Shown here: piece by piece, positions 15,101-26,839 of the stretch | Position numbering within the stretch: position 1 is the stretch's first letter | Layout: every line of letters starts with the position of its first letter | Source: Corella eumyota | Lineage: Eukaryota; Chordata; Ascidiacea; Phlebobranchia; Corellidae | Direction of reading: 5' to 3' | NCBI GenBank assembly: GCA_963082875.1 | Contig: OY720097.1 | Location: 16,500,501 to 16,564,500 of the forward strand | Length of the DNA: 64,000 nucleotides | Made by a program: the position numbers and the translations under genes | The notes under the pieces: model-generated | Database searches by the model: none | Told to the model about the DNA's origin: nothing | The model's input: the letters and a program-made list of their open reading frames with translations, nothing else

Positions 15101-16032
15101 CACAGTCAAGTTTATGAACACAAAAGATGCTTGAGTATAAGTTTGTAATTAGAAAAAGTACGTCATTTCTCGTTGGAATAAATTAAATGTATAAGGAAGG
15201 GTTTTCATGAGCAATATTTCTGTGCAAGCAATAAAGAAAAATAAAATTCATGCGTAGCATGTGATATAAGTTCAACTGTTATTTAAAAAAATTGTAAATT
15301 ACAAAAAAAAATTAACTTGCTTCGTCTTAAACTGAAAGGTAATTTTAAATAAATAGGTCAAAGCTTAATGTTTATTAGTTTTTATCTAATTGAAAACCCA
15401 TGTTTATTACACAACGTCAGCAATTAGGCTGGGTACACGAGCTTAATTCTAAAGATGACAACAATATGTTTTAATAAAGTTATGTAAGTGAAATTACAAG
15501 GTCACTTTGAATTCCCGTGTTTCTGCGGCCATGATAATGTCATAAGCTGCTCCTGAACGCCGTTCAAACGCTCTTAGCAAATGATAAAGCATTTTAATTG
15601 TGATATGATCGAACTGTTAAGCAAATGGGCGCCGAATCGAATTTGGGAGAAATAAGAAGGCGTCGAACCTCGTAATTTCCCGATGTCAACTTTAGATTAA
15701 CTCGATTCGGGACGGCCATTATACATCTGATAACAACAAATGACGTATTTGTCTTTCATCTGGAATACAGCCGGAAAATCTATGAGTTATAAATCTACGC
15801 AAAAACTATAACATTAACCCGCATAAAATGGCGCACACATCGACTAAATAGAATCAAAAAGCATTGTCTACTATAGAAAATTATCCTAATATGCTATATC
15901 ACACATTTTCAGTCAATATGTGACGTCATATAATTGAAATCGTTTTTGGCTTCACTCTCGCCTACTTAGATTTTGGCCCTGGGCACATCACGTATGCTTC
16001 TACGGCTTGCTTAATGGGGTCGCAAATCACGA
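6119..16032. other. 10-kb intergenic region between convergent FBF1 and FoxC
   Basis: No protein gene is supported here. Open frames are short, AT-biased and resemble no family, and no chain of exons with good splice sites was found. The left end (6119-6360) is the FBF1 3' UTR, with an ATT microsatellite near 6250. The right end (about 15500-16032) should hold the FoxC 3' UTR. Several stretches are less AT-rich than the rest (7330-7600, 9560-9700, 12420-12620), as expected of conserved non-coding DNA, but this is only an impression. Palindromic CRE sites TGACGTCA occur at 8777, 14120 and 15921. The 15-mer GTAATTTCCCGATGT occurs at 9560 and 15672. Confidence 0.6.
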
Positions 16033-19000
16033 TCATTTAGAGTAATCATAGGCGGGAAACGCTCGACGCGGATTAGGAAAAGGGTAGGGCGGGCAATAAT
16101 AATTTGCTTGCATTTGTGCTGAACTCGGGTAGCCATGGACCGAAAAATCTTGACCGGTTTCAGACGGATTGGAAATGTCGGTATGAAAATGATAATAAGC
16201 TGCTCCCGCTTGCTGCTGTTGTTGTTCGTGATTGTTATATTGTAAAGGAGAAGACACATTCGTAGTTTGCTGTGCTATAGAAGGCGGTGCTAGCGATGGA
16301 ATTGACACTGTTGGAATAGCACCCGGATACCAAGATTCCACTGGTACGGTTTCAGCATTTGGCGAGGGTGAACTGTTATAATTCCCGCCTGACGGGTTAT
16401 CTGCTCCTGGGGTTGTCTCCGGGGTGAAACTGCTCATGTGACCTCCGAAATCTGTGCTTGTTGGCGACGCTGTGGGCTGAAGTAACGGCTGGTATCCTGG
16501 TGTCAAGTGATACTGATGCAAACTGTACGGCCTTGAAATTGTGACATCATAACCTGGCTCGCACACTAGGCCCGTAATACCGTTCGTCCTTGGCGAATCC
16601 GATCTCGGCATGGCAGGGGCCTCTTTAGTAAGACTTATCATTGGAACATTAAGAGGGTTGCTATTGTAGGTTAGTTGAATTGGCATGGAAAGATCGGATG
16701 GTTGTTCCGCTGAATAGGGAGACGAATCGATTGGCTCAATTTTGGTGACTGGTTTTTGGAAAGCCGATGTTTCTTTGGAGTGGCGTTTGGATAAGTGCAC
16801 AGGTTCCTCTTCGCCTGTAATGGAAGTGTCGTCACAAGAATCGCTTTTAGATTGTTTTGGTGGCGAGAGTTCGCAATCTATGTCGTTTGACAAACCGTCA
16901 GAATTTTCACTAGATAAGTTTTTGGAATCAATCTAAAACAGAAAGAATTAGTAAGACACATGCAAACTTACTTGTAATGATTTTTTACTTTTCACTTATA
17001 TTTTATCACAGCTAAAACATAATAGAAGTAAGCTATTAATATGTTAACAGTTATTTAAAACAGGAAAACATTAACGTTTTTTTACTATTTACCTTTCCCT
17101 TCTTTTCCTTCGGACCTCCTTCATTTTTCTTTTTGAAACGTTTTCTACGTCGCAAGTAACTTCCGTTTTCAAACATATTGTAAGCATCTGGATGCATTGT
17201 CCAATTACTACCTTTACCTGGCTTCTTATCGTCTCTAAATAAAAATAAAGTGTTATACATCAAAATAAAATAGAGATACAAGTAATAACTTTCTTTTACA
17301 GTCCTTATATATACATAAATCTGTTTGTGACTTTAAAACTGCATATTTTTTAGTAGTTGTTTTTATTATTAAGTTTTTGATGTGAAGTTTAGATAATCTA
17401 AAACGTTTTTATCTCGTTTGTTTGGTTATTACAAAGGGCGTGTTACAAAATGGCATCGATTTTTCTAATCAACATAAAGTGTTTGTTACCTTGCGATTTT
17501 CTCAAAGCATTCGTTCAGCGAAAGGTTATGGCGAATAGAATTTTGCCAGCCTTGCTTGTTTTCTCTATAGAACGGGAACCTGTCCATTACCCATTGATAA
17601 ATTCCGTTCAATGTAATCTGCCAATGAAAAAAATGAAAATTTATTTGTTATGTTTTTTTAACGAATTTTATTGTCAGTTGTGAAATGAATCGTCGTCGTC
17701 ATAAGCTCATAAAAACAACGCTACAAACTAACTTGTGATAAAAGTTATAACAATTGAATCTTTATTATTATTATTTTTTTGTTCAAAAAACTTTTGTTAA
17801 CTATTTTTTGTTAATTTTTTTTCGCACTAACGTTTCGTCGCCTTTGGTAAATTAAATTCACGAAAATCAAGTTTTAAAATAATATTTAGACAACTTTGAA
17901 TCGAATGATTCAAGGTGGAAAAGAGTATTGTTTATCCTAACTTTTCTCATCGAATGATTCAAAATAAAAATTTATCATTTTTATTCCTACTTCTTAGTAT
18001 ATAGCCAATTAAGTAACTTAAAAGTTGTTTAAATTTTTTACCGTTATATCTTACCTTCTTATCTGGTGCATTTTGGATGGCCATTGCAATGAGAGCGATG
18101 TACGAATAAGGCGGCTTAACCATATCCTTGTTTTGGTGATGGTGCCCGTGTACCCCGTGATGCGAGGGGGAATAACCTGATGTAAAACTTCCATGCGGGA
18201 CACCGTTGTACTGGTCTGAGCAAGTCACCTGATGCATGCCTAAATATATAAATAAAAAAATTTATTAATATTTTTAGTAAAGATTTTTAAATTGACATTA
18301 GTATCTAGAGTATTTTCCAGGCAAGTTATTATTCCTATTTTTTATAGAAATATGCATAAAATATTTTTATAATTTTACACAGAAAAAAACTTCTTTATAT
18401 TTTATTTAATTTTTTTAAATTCCTTTCGAGCTGCTATTTGTGAAATTAAAAAATAAAATACAACCGCGTAATTTTACTATTCAAAGTTGGTATAAAAAGC
18501 TGCCAATCAATGTTTACAATTAATATTTACAACCAAATTTAAACCTGGTTTTAAAAATATTTTTGTATAACAAAGCCTTAAACTTTAAAAAACTATTTTC
18601 ATTTTGGCCAAAATTTTTTTGTTAAATTCTTTTGCTTAATTTATTTAAATTAGTTTATTTAAAACGCAAAGTTTTTTTATAAGGTTAACTTTTATCAGTA
18701 TACGCGTGGTATAAAATATAATACACACCCAACATTTGCGTTAACTTAATCCAGAGATTACATTACCACTGTGAATAGAATTACAAGATATTTACACTTC
18801 TACTTAATTTTCGTTTTTTTGTTCTCTTATATGCGATTAATTTGAGATATACGTGTGTTACGATGTCGCTGATTGATAATAACACGAAGTTGTTTGTTTA
18901 CGCAAACGGTGTGAAAAAAAATGTAAATAAAAACAATAAGTAATACTAATAGGGTAACATGTCGTTTTTTTACAGTATTTTTGATAAAAATCACAAAATA

Positions 19001-20798
19001 GTTTAAATAAAAATAACTAAAAATATTAAAATACTATTTATAACTTTTGTATTCATAAAAATAACTTTAGGTTGATTTTTTCTATGTTTATCAATTTTTT
19101 TAACCTTGGCCGACGCGTTTTACAAAATGGCGGACAACGTTTTTTCGGAATTTTAGTTGAATATTTTTAGAGTCAGAAATTCGGGACGACGTTTAGTTAA
19201 TTGGGCTATTATACGAGCCTTTAGCTTTATATTGTATTTTGAATATACTATCACTTAAAGTGAGTCATACTGATTATAATCCGCGTGAATATTGATAAAC
19301 TATAAATTTAATCCCAAATATGTAAACCCTCAAAATTTACTCATAGCTTAAGAAATCACGTTCACAAAAAATCACTAATTTAATTTTGGTATTAAACTTG
19401 ACAGTGATACGTTGATTATGACATCATAATTGGTGTTATTGTGCCCATGTTAGTCAGGCTCGCGAAAGTTACGCTTCGAATTTGTAATGAAGGTGTGACG
19501 AATTGGCCGATCAAAACAAGATCGAAAGCTTTCAAATTTTACTGATTGTTAGCAATATGTTTATGTGCCGCAATTAGGCCTACACCACGTGATAACAGTT
19601 TGTAATGCACATTCCATTGGTTTTATGATATTAAACATTTCACATACCTACCAGGAAAATTAACATGTGATTGACATATCAACTATATAACGTTGCCTAT
19701 ATTGAAAAAAAATACCTAGCTTATGTATAATAGGTTGGTCTTAATATAGACTGCTTTTTACAATGGAGCAGACAACGAAAAGCGTTGGTGTCGGAAAATG
19801 GCGTTTTTCCGATGACGTAAGACCCGGTTAAATCTTTTTCGGGTAAAGAGTTGAGGCATATACTTTAACCAAATTTTAATTTTTCTAAAAGTATTTTCTG
19901 TTACATTATATCATGATTAATATTTTTCTAATTTTGCAATAATGTGTTTTGAATCTTCACTTACATTTAAAGCTTTTTCAAAAAGGAAAATTAATGCATG
20001 TAACACTTTAAAAACATCACATAAAAACACAGAAAAATGGATTTTCGTTATCTGCCTGTATATTAAACAAAACATGCCAAAATATCAAAGGAAAAGTGAT
20101 GAGAATTCATAACAAGGCGGCAATGAACTTATAATGTGGTAGCCATGTTGCGAAATTTAAAGGGAGTTTAAAAGTTAAATTCTAACATATTTACTAAAAC
20201 AAAAATATACACAAATCAGTTTTTCGAAAAAGTTTAAGTTGTAAATTTTAAATTGACGGTATTTTGCCAACTAGTTACTGTAGTTCGATTTTTCCAACTA
20301 CAGTCTTTCTGCCTAAAACTAATAATTATCCGTAGAATATTAACACGAATAGAAAATTCTAAAATTTTTTATGTGTGAGCATTTCGAGCGTAACCACAAG
20401 TCAAAAAGCAACTTACCAGGCTTGACTTAATATAACACAAACGGAAATTGATTTCTCTGTTTAGAAACGTTAAAAACAGAGTCTTGCCTATATATTCTTC
20501 ACAAAAGGGTGACGTACCATTTTTCCTGTCAACCTCATTTGACAATAATAAGTCACGGTATACTCCTTACTTAATTAATCAATATTCAGACAAGTTTCAT
20601 TATTTTTAAATCGAAAGTTTTTTACTCACGTGACACGCTGTTAGCGTAGCCCGAAGAATGATAGTAGTTGTTGTAATCGTCTGGGTGTGCAGGGTGTCCT
20701 GAATACATGCTGGCGGCATTTGTTGCTCCGACTCCCGGTAGAAGATCACCGTTCGGCCCGGGGTGCGAAGGGGTTTGGTAACGAATTTGCATTGTCAT
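16033..20798 (-). CDS. FoxC: Forkhead transcription factor FoxC
   Basis: Five coding exons (20798-20630, 18239-18055, 17617-17490, 17234-17093, 16932-16033) give about 507 residues. The forkhead domain starts at [21 protein letters not shown], continues with [20 protein letters not shown] and [20 protein letters not shown], and ends with [20 protein letters not shown]. The NAPDKKITLNGIY and NMFENGS(Y/F)LRRR motifs are those of FoxC. The N-terminal region is Tyr/Pro/Ser-rich. The C-terminal exon (300 residues) is Pro/Ser/Thr-rich with a short Gln run and should be the activation region. The start chosen is ATG at 20798 (MTMQIRYQ); the frame is open a few codons further up but has no earlier ATG. 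Two introns interrupt the forkhead domain, unlike the single-exon vertebrate FOXC genes. The first intron is about 2.4 kb, large for this window. In ascidians FoxC acts in the anterior neural border and palp lineage (family knowledge). Confidence 0.93.
18240..20629 (-). other. Long first intron of FoxC
   Basis: This 2.4 kb intron has no coding frame or RNA gene that I can support. Its size is far above the 100-600 base introns seen elsewhere in this window, apart from the ALDH8A1 intron that houses a gene. An AAAATGGCGG motif of YY1 type lies at about 19123. A palindromic E-box CACGTG lies near 19588. A second sits on the first exon's donor, at about 20627. It may hold cis-regulatory elements; that is inference from size and gene class only. 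Confidence 0.4.
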
Positions 20799-23199
20799 AT
20801 TTAACAAGGTATTAACTAAACAGCACTATGTTGTGAATACCGCTCTGCAAAAACAGTTACACTATAACTCTCATAACACTTATTGCTGGTTTTTATAGGA
20901 CTAAGTGTAACGAAACTAAATAAAACTATTTCCTTTTAACACTGCCGATTTACAGTACGAATTTGTCGCAAAAACAAGTTGTTGTTTTGATTGCATGTTG
21001 ATACTGGTTGCCTACGCCTCTGCTACTGTTCATTTTAGCCCGTCGAACTTTTCTTGACCTATGTAAAAAAAAATCGAAGAAAAAAAATCAAACGCGAAAA
21101 GGGGCATGCGCGCTAGTTGACGACGCTCTATAATCCAAACAACTTACAAACGATGAGACAATGCCGCTAATGAGGCAATAGAACAACTTTATTTTGACAA
21201 CATTTAGTACGCCACGTGCCTAACTACACCTGCGAACGAATGCAGTTTCACACGAACAAACTAAAATGTTGACATAACAAACTAACGCTGCATAATCCCC
21301 TGGCAATGATCTAACTTTCAGTATTATCGAACATTAATTACCCTTTTGTTTTAAAATAAGAAAGTTGTGTGAAAAAAGTCACACTATGTTCATGCGCTGA
21401 AAATTTTGGTGAACGTTTTTATTGTGAAGTTAGTTACTCGTTATTGCCTAACTGAAGGATCTATCTTTATACCGACAAACTGCCTACAACCCTGCGTTAA
21501 ATACTTCCACGACTGGGATATATTCTTGAAAAAAATCGTCCCACTGATTTGTGCCTGTTCCGTTATAAGTTTAAACAGCAGAATCTGCAAAATAAGAGCG
21601 CAGCACTCTACCACCAACATGCGGTTATGTTTCATGCGGTTATGTTATTTTACGATGCTAATTTAATACACATTTACTTAAGCTGATGATTTTGAGTACC
21701 AAATTTATTTTACATTTAATCAAATTATTTTTTCGGCATGAGGCGATCTTTTTTAAGCCCATGTCCCCAAGCTAAACCCCTTGCGCGGATATACGCACTT
21801 CCAGAGAAATTGTGGGCTAAATAAACCGTTAAAGAAAATAGTCGCTTAGTTTAGAAATCTTCTTGATGACGTCACGGAAAGTAGAATACGCGGGGGCAAT
21901 ATTGATATCCTCTGAATTGGTTATTAAATTTTGATGCAAAAGGGCACAAAAAAGTCGCCGGAAGCCTGCTGGGTATTGGGATTTATTTTTATATTTCATA
22001 TTATGTCATTTTTTTTTGATTTTTTGCGCATTGATAAAAGTAAATAATAAATACGATATACAATTAATATTACAACAATGCGACGGGAAAAAATGACAAA
22101 ATCAAATTAATGATTTAAAACATGCCAAAAGTATTAATGTTTGCACAAAAATTTTATAGTATATTCTGGCATGGTCACCAAACCCATTTAAATATATTCT
22201 TTATTAGAATCTGTGTTTTTACGTTAAACTAATTACATTTAATTAATAATGCGATAAGGCAATTTATTTTAAATTCTTTTTGCATAATAACATTTTTTGG
22301 TTATAGAATTTTAGTATTACCCAAAGATTTAATAATTAAAAAAAGCTATTCGATTTTGTTAAACAAACTTTTTGTTTAATTTGCCTCACAAAAAAGGTTG
22401 TGTCTTGATTTTATTTATGAATAATACTGAAACGGGAAATCAACAAAATAAAGATATTGCGATATATTAGTAAAATATATTTTTAATATGAAACTCCTAA
22501 TCACAAGCACATTAAATTTAAAAGCACATATTAAAATGCAATTCTTATACATTAGCTACCTATACATTAAAAAGTGCACTATTAATCATAAAATAACACT
22601 TCAATCAAAAATGCTTATATTACCCTTAGTAAAAATGGCTTTATTATTAAGGCATTAGGAAAACAATCATATTAATATTAATTAACAAATATATAAAAAA
22701 TTCAATCTTCACATATATCTTTGTATATTTTTAAGAAAAAAACATTATTTTTAAGGATATATCTTGCATAGAATGCTAAGTTAAAAAAAACTTGATATGC
22801 AATAAAATAGATTCGATAACATGAATCAATTGATATACTATTATAACATAGTTTCTTATCTTAAGGATTGAGTTCAACTAAAAGTATATCATGATCACTT
22901 TTTAAAGGCAAAATGGCAATATTAAAAATGCAATACTACATATTATAACATTTATTTAAACTACACAAAAGGCACTGACTACACTACTCACATAAAAGAT
23001 ACAAAACATTAAAGAAATTTTAATCGGAAAAATGAAAGCAATAGTTAGTGAACAATGAGCTAGATTTGTTTTTAAATTAGTATAATAAGCAATTTTTACA
23101 ATATAAATTTTAAATGCTATTTCGGTTTTAAAATATTGCCAAATTCAACATAATAACACAACATTTAAAATAATAATATATTTAACCAATGACAATTTT
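20799..23199. other. FoxC upstream region
   Basis: No gene is seen between the FoxC start and the minus-strand gene ending at 23200. The part next to FoxC (20800-21300) should hold its 5' UTR and promoter. A palindromic CRE, TGACGTCA, lies at 21867. A 155-base repeat shared with 57463-57622 occupies 22033-22188. The stretch from about 22200 to 23199 is very AT-rich and must include the 3' UTR of the next gene. Confidence 0.5.
22033..22188 (+). repeat. Dispersed 155-bp repeat, copy 1
   Basis: The segment begins near GCGCATTGATAAAAGTAAAT and ends near GGCATGGTCACCAAAC. Its reverse complement is found with only scattered differences at about 57463-57622. No coding frame, tRNA head or clear terminal inverted repeats were found. 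It may be a short non-autonomous transposable element of unknown class. Confidence 0.65.
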
Positions 23200-24346
23200 T
23201 TATTCTACAAATAACTCCGGAGGGTTAATGATAAATTCTTGAGGCACATCCAAGAGTTCTGGTACAGCAATTTCGAAAACTTCCTCTCGCGCATCCAGAA
23301 GTGGTTTGGGATTAATTAACTCAAACTCTCTTGATGCCATTTCTATTTGAGGGTGAATAATATCAGTGTAGCGAATGTCAATCTCTGGAACACTTTGTTC
23401 TAGTATTTCATACAAGACCTTCATAATAGGAAGACTATGCTCAATCTCAACTGTTCTTAGGTCAATCAAAGGAATGGAATGTTTCAACGTGGTTGGAGTG
23501 TTAAAATAATCAGGTTTGTTATGGATAAAAATAACAGGTATCTTTGCAGATAACTCAGGCTTTGAATGTTCCAAAGTGCTTTCAATTTCGTTGGATAGAA
23601 TTGGAATGGTAGCTAGCAATGTAGATTCAATTTTGTTTGATAACTCGGGGCAACTTTTCTCTAAAATTGAAGATAATTTATTTGACAACACTGGATTTGA
23701 TTTGTTAAATTTAGTTTCTGTATGAGTTGCAAGCATGGGCTTGGACCACATAAACGAAATCTTAGCCTTCTTTGATGAAAATGCGGCCTGGCCTTCCTTA
23801 CTGATAGTTATATTCTTAGGATTGTTTTTAATTTTTGGTATGGATTTTGAAAATGTGACATTTTTTGGATTCTGAACTAGTTGTGGTTTGGAAATTTGTA
23901 ATTTCGTCCGGCTTGGGTGGTTGCATGACTCGGGAGTTTCCCACGAAAACTCTTCTTTGCTTTCTTGTTTGATTGGGTCTCCAACTTTCAAAGTAAATTT
24001 ATTGCTGGCTTTTTTTGGAGCAGTGATGTGGTAACTTTTCTTTACCTGTAACACAATTTTGTATTAATACGAATTAAAAAGTATATATTTCAAACGAATA
24101 AGTTTATTTTGAACTGACCTACAATAAAAAACAAAATGACTAATCCACCTCTTTATGTATAAATCATAAATATGTTAATACCTGTTTAGTTGTGGGTGTT
24201 GTGATGTAAAATTCTTGGAAAAGTTTTGAAAGCTCTGGTTCATTAATTTCCAACTCGGTTTTCGTTACTTTTAGATCAGGGGGAAGATTCAATTTAAATT
24301 TTGTCTCTGAAACATTTTCCCTTCCTTCATATGGATTGTAAGTCAT
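23200..24346 (-). CDS. Unrecognised protein of proline-anchored 14-15 residue repeats
   Basis: Two exons (24346-24182 and 24045-23200) join in phase 0 to give about 336 residues, starting MTYNPYEGREN. I do not recognise the family. The protein has no signal peptide, membrane segment or obvious catalytic motif. It is made of degenerate units spaced 14-15 residues from proline to proline, of the type P-x-[LI]-x(6-7)-[ILF]-E-x(2-3)-P, for example PELSNKIESTLLATI, PILSNEIESTLEHSK, PLIDLRTVEIEHSL and PIMKVLYEILEQSV. At least ten units are visible in the C-terminal two thirds, with similar units at the N-terminus. The pattern suggests a solenoid or stacked short beta strands, but that is inference. 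It lies 197 bases downstream of FAHD1 on the same strand, and I saw no AATAAA for FAHD1 in the gap, so the two could be cotranscribed. Confidence 0.8.
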
Positions 24347-24543
24347 GTTGCATGAAAGTTAAACAACATTTATAACCTATTCATACATTATCCCTTTTAT
24401 AGAATAAAGATTTAGTTAGTATGTTGAATACAAAAATTTAAATTAAGCATTGTGCACTAAAGTTAGTGGAAAAAATTTGGCACTTTTTTAAAAATTACCT
24501 CATTAGTTACATGAAATGAAAAGTTTTTTTTAAATGTTTTGTT

Positions 24544-25203
24544 TTAAGATCCTGAAACATTAAATTTCATATCAACAATAGACTCAATCCCACAGTTTAC
24601 AACATCCCCCACCACAACTGGTCCCACACCCTCAGGAGTCCCAGTTAATATAACATCCCCTGGTTCCAACGTCATAATTTGACTTATGTAATTAATAAGA
24701 AAGGGAATGGAAAATATCATGTTATTGGTGGAGCCATTTTGTCGACTTTCTCCATTAACTTTAAGCCATAATGTAACATCATGTGGATCTTTAATGAGAT
24801 CTTTTGATATAAAGGAGCTAATTGGACAAGATGTATCAAATCCCTTTGCTAATGACCATGGTTTTCCAGCCTTTTTTGCCTTATCTTGCCAATCTCTTGC
24901 AGTCATGTCTAGAGCCAACACGTATCCTCCAACATGATTCATCGCTTTGTCCTCTTCAATATTAGATCCTCCATGCACTATTACAACTCCCAATTCAACT
25001 TCATGATGAACATTGGAGCAACCATTTGGTATCTTAATATCTTGACCTTCGCGTACATAGGCCGATGTTGGTTTAAGAAATATGAGTGGTTCTTTGGGAA
25101 TAGGATTCTTTAATTCGGCGCAGTGATCTTTAAAATTGCGACCAACGCACACCACCTTTCTGCCCCATTCCCAAAACTTTGGAAGACTTTTTGTAACAGA
25201 CAT
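24544..25203 (-). CDS. FAHD1: Acylpyruvase FAHD1
   Basis: This is a single-exon gene of 219 residues, the usual FAHD1 length (human about 221-224). FAHD1 is a mitochondrial fumarylacetoacetate-hydrolase-fold enzyme that cleaves acylpyruvates and decarboxylates oxaloacetate. Family motifs are present in order: CVGRNFKDHCAELKN near residue 20, EPLIFLKPTSAYV, the metal-binding HHEVELGVVI near residue 67, GYVLALDMTARDWQ with KPWSLAKGFDTSCP, and GDVILTGTPEGVGPV near the C-terminus. The start MSVTKSLPKFWEWGRK fits the family. It is divergent from LIN7, with 464 bases between the two start codons. Confidence 0.95.
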   Translation of the reverse strand: MSVTKSLPKFWEWGRKVVCVGRNFKDHCAELKNPIPKEPLIFLKPTSAYVREGQDIKIPNGCSNVHHEVELGVVIVHGGSNIEEDKAMNHVGGYVLALDMTARDWQDKAKKAGKPWSLAKGFDTSCPISSFISKDLIKDPHDVTLWLKVNGESRQNGSTNNMIFSIPFLINYISQIMTLEPGDVILTGTPEGVGPVVVGDVVNCGIESIVDMKFNVSGS

Positions 25204-25667
25204 TTTGTTGTTTTATCACAAAACTTTTAATTTTAATAACAATAATCTAGCTAAACAAAAACTTTTAAACAGGCTTACAATATATTTACAAATAAGTCAT
25301 ACACCGGCAAAAGAAATAAACAAAAACAAAACAAAAATAGGTATTCCGGGCCCTTACTGGAAATATCCGGTACCTTTTCAGTCTTTATATTTTAAAATGA
25401 AATTTATTATTCTATTATTATCGCAATAGATTTAATTATTATAAACAAATGCAATGTATGCAATGAAATAATATAATAAATTGTTTTTATTTTATTTTTA
25501 GAAGTTTGCAAAATTAAAAAAGTTACAGTTAGGTCACGGGTTAGGTTTTCGGTCAGCTGTTAACTAAGATTGTTTTCGTTAGTTTAACTTCGTAAGTTCA
25601 CAACAGGCGTTGGCGTTGTTAAAAATTACGATCGTTAATTAGGCATAAAATAAAAGTGCTTTGTAAA
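25204..25667. promoter_or_regulatory. Divergent FAHD1/LIN7 intergenic region
   Basis: This 464-base gap separates two start codons facing away from each other, so it should contain both promoters and 5' UTRs. It is AT-rich, with a short GC-richer patch at about 25340-25375. I see no TATA box well placed for either gene. The assignment rests on position alone. Confidence 0.5.
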
Positions 25668-26839
25668 ATGGCAACAGCTTCAGAGCCCTTAACTTTAGAA
25701 CGGGACATATCCAGGGCATGTGAACTTATAGAAAACTTGAAGGTACATGTTACATTTTTTTTCTAGTTAAATATAAAAAAAAGTTATATATTTTTTTTAA
25801 ATATAAAAAGTTATATTTTTTATTGCAAAAAAATAGTTTTTAAATTCTTAATATTATTTATTGTAACATTTTTAGGCTGGTGGTCAAGTACCTACACAAA
25901 AATTAGAGCAACTACAAGCTGTGTTGCAAAGTGATTTTCTACAAGCAGTTCGTGAAGTTTATGAGCATGTTTACGAAACTGTCGACATAACTGGTAGTCC
26001 TGAAATTGCTGCCAATGCAACTGCTAAAGTAAAACTTATATTTTTAAGTCATTATACTGTTGTTATTTAAAATCAATTTTTCTTTGCACTACTTTAAAAA
26101 AACTTAATATTAAGCAGTGCAATATTCTTCTATTTATTATTTAATCACATACACATGCATTTTACTTTAATATATTTTATATGTTAAGGCAACTGTAGCT
26201 GCCTTTGCAGCTAGTGAAGGGCACGCCCATCCTCGTGTTATTGAACTACCTAAAACTCAGGAAGGTTTGGGATTTAATGTTATGGGGGGCAAGGAGCAAA
26301 ACTCTCCAATTTATATATCTCGCATTATTCCTGGTGGTGTGGCTGATAGACATGGTGCATTGAAACGTGGAGATCAGTTACTTTCCGTTAATGGAGTCGT
26401 AAGTATAATTGTAATCAATTGTTTATTAAAGCTTGACTATAACTTTGCACAATTATTATTTTACTAAATGGCCAATATAAAAGCCCAATGTTTGAATAAT
26501 TTTACTAAATCGTAAAATGAAATATTTGAGAATATTAACTTATTATATTTTATTACCAGCCTACCAACATTTTTGTTGTTTTTAAATTTAAATGGCATGT
26601 AAGTCAATATGATTTTTTAAAGTTTATTTATTTCTTATTGTCACATTCTATAATTCTTAATTAAATTTTTTCAGTCAGTTGAAGGTGAATGCCACGAAAA
26701 AGCTGTTGACTTACTTAAAGCTGCAGAAAATAATGTAAAACTAGTTGTTCGATACACCCCGAAAGTTTTAGAAGAAATGGAAAATCGATTCGAAAGAATG
26801 AGATTGTCGAGAAGGCAACAGCAGCATAGCTCTGGTTGA
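25668..26839 (+). CDS. LIN7: LIN7 scaffold protein (L27-PDZ)
   Basis: Four exons (25668-25742, 25876-26028, 26189-26398, 26675-26839) encode about 200 residues, in line with vertebrate LIN7A-C. LIN7 (Veli/MALS) is the small subunit of the LIN-2/LIN-7/LIN-10 complex, which places receptors and channels at basolateral and synaptic membranes. Residues 1-65 form the L27 domain ([15 protein letters not shown], then [21 protein letters not shown]). The PDZ domain follows from about residue 90, with carboxylate loop [10 protein letters not shown] and the conserved [28 protein letters not shown] and [10 protein letters not shown]. The C-terminus ends [18 protein letters not shown] poly(A) signal AATAAA lies at 26903. 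Confidence 0.96.
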
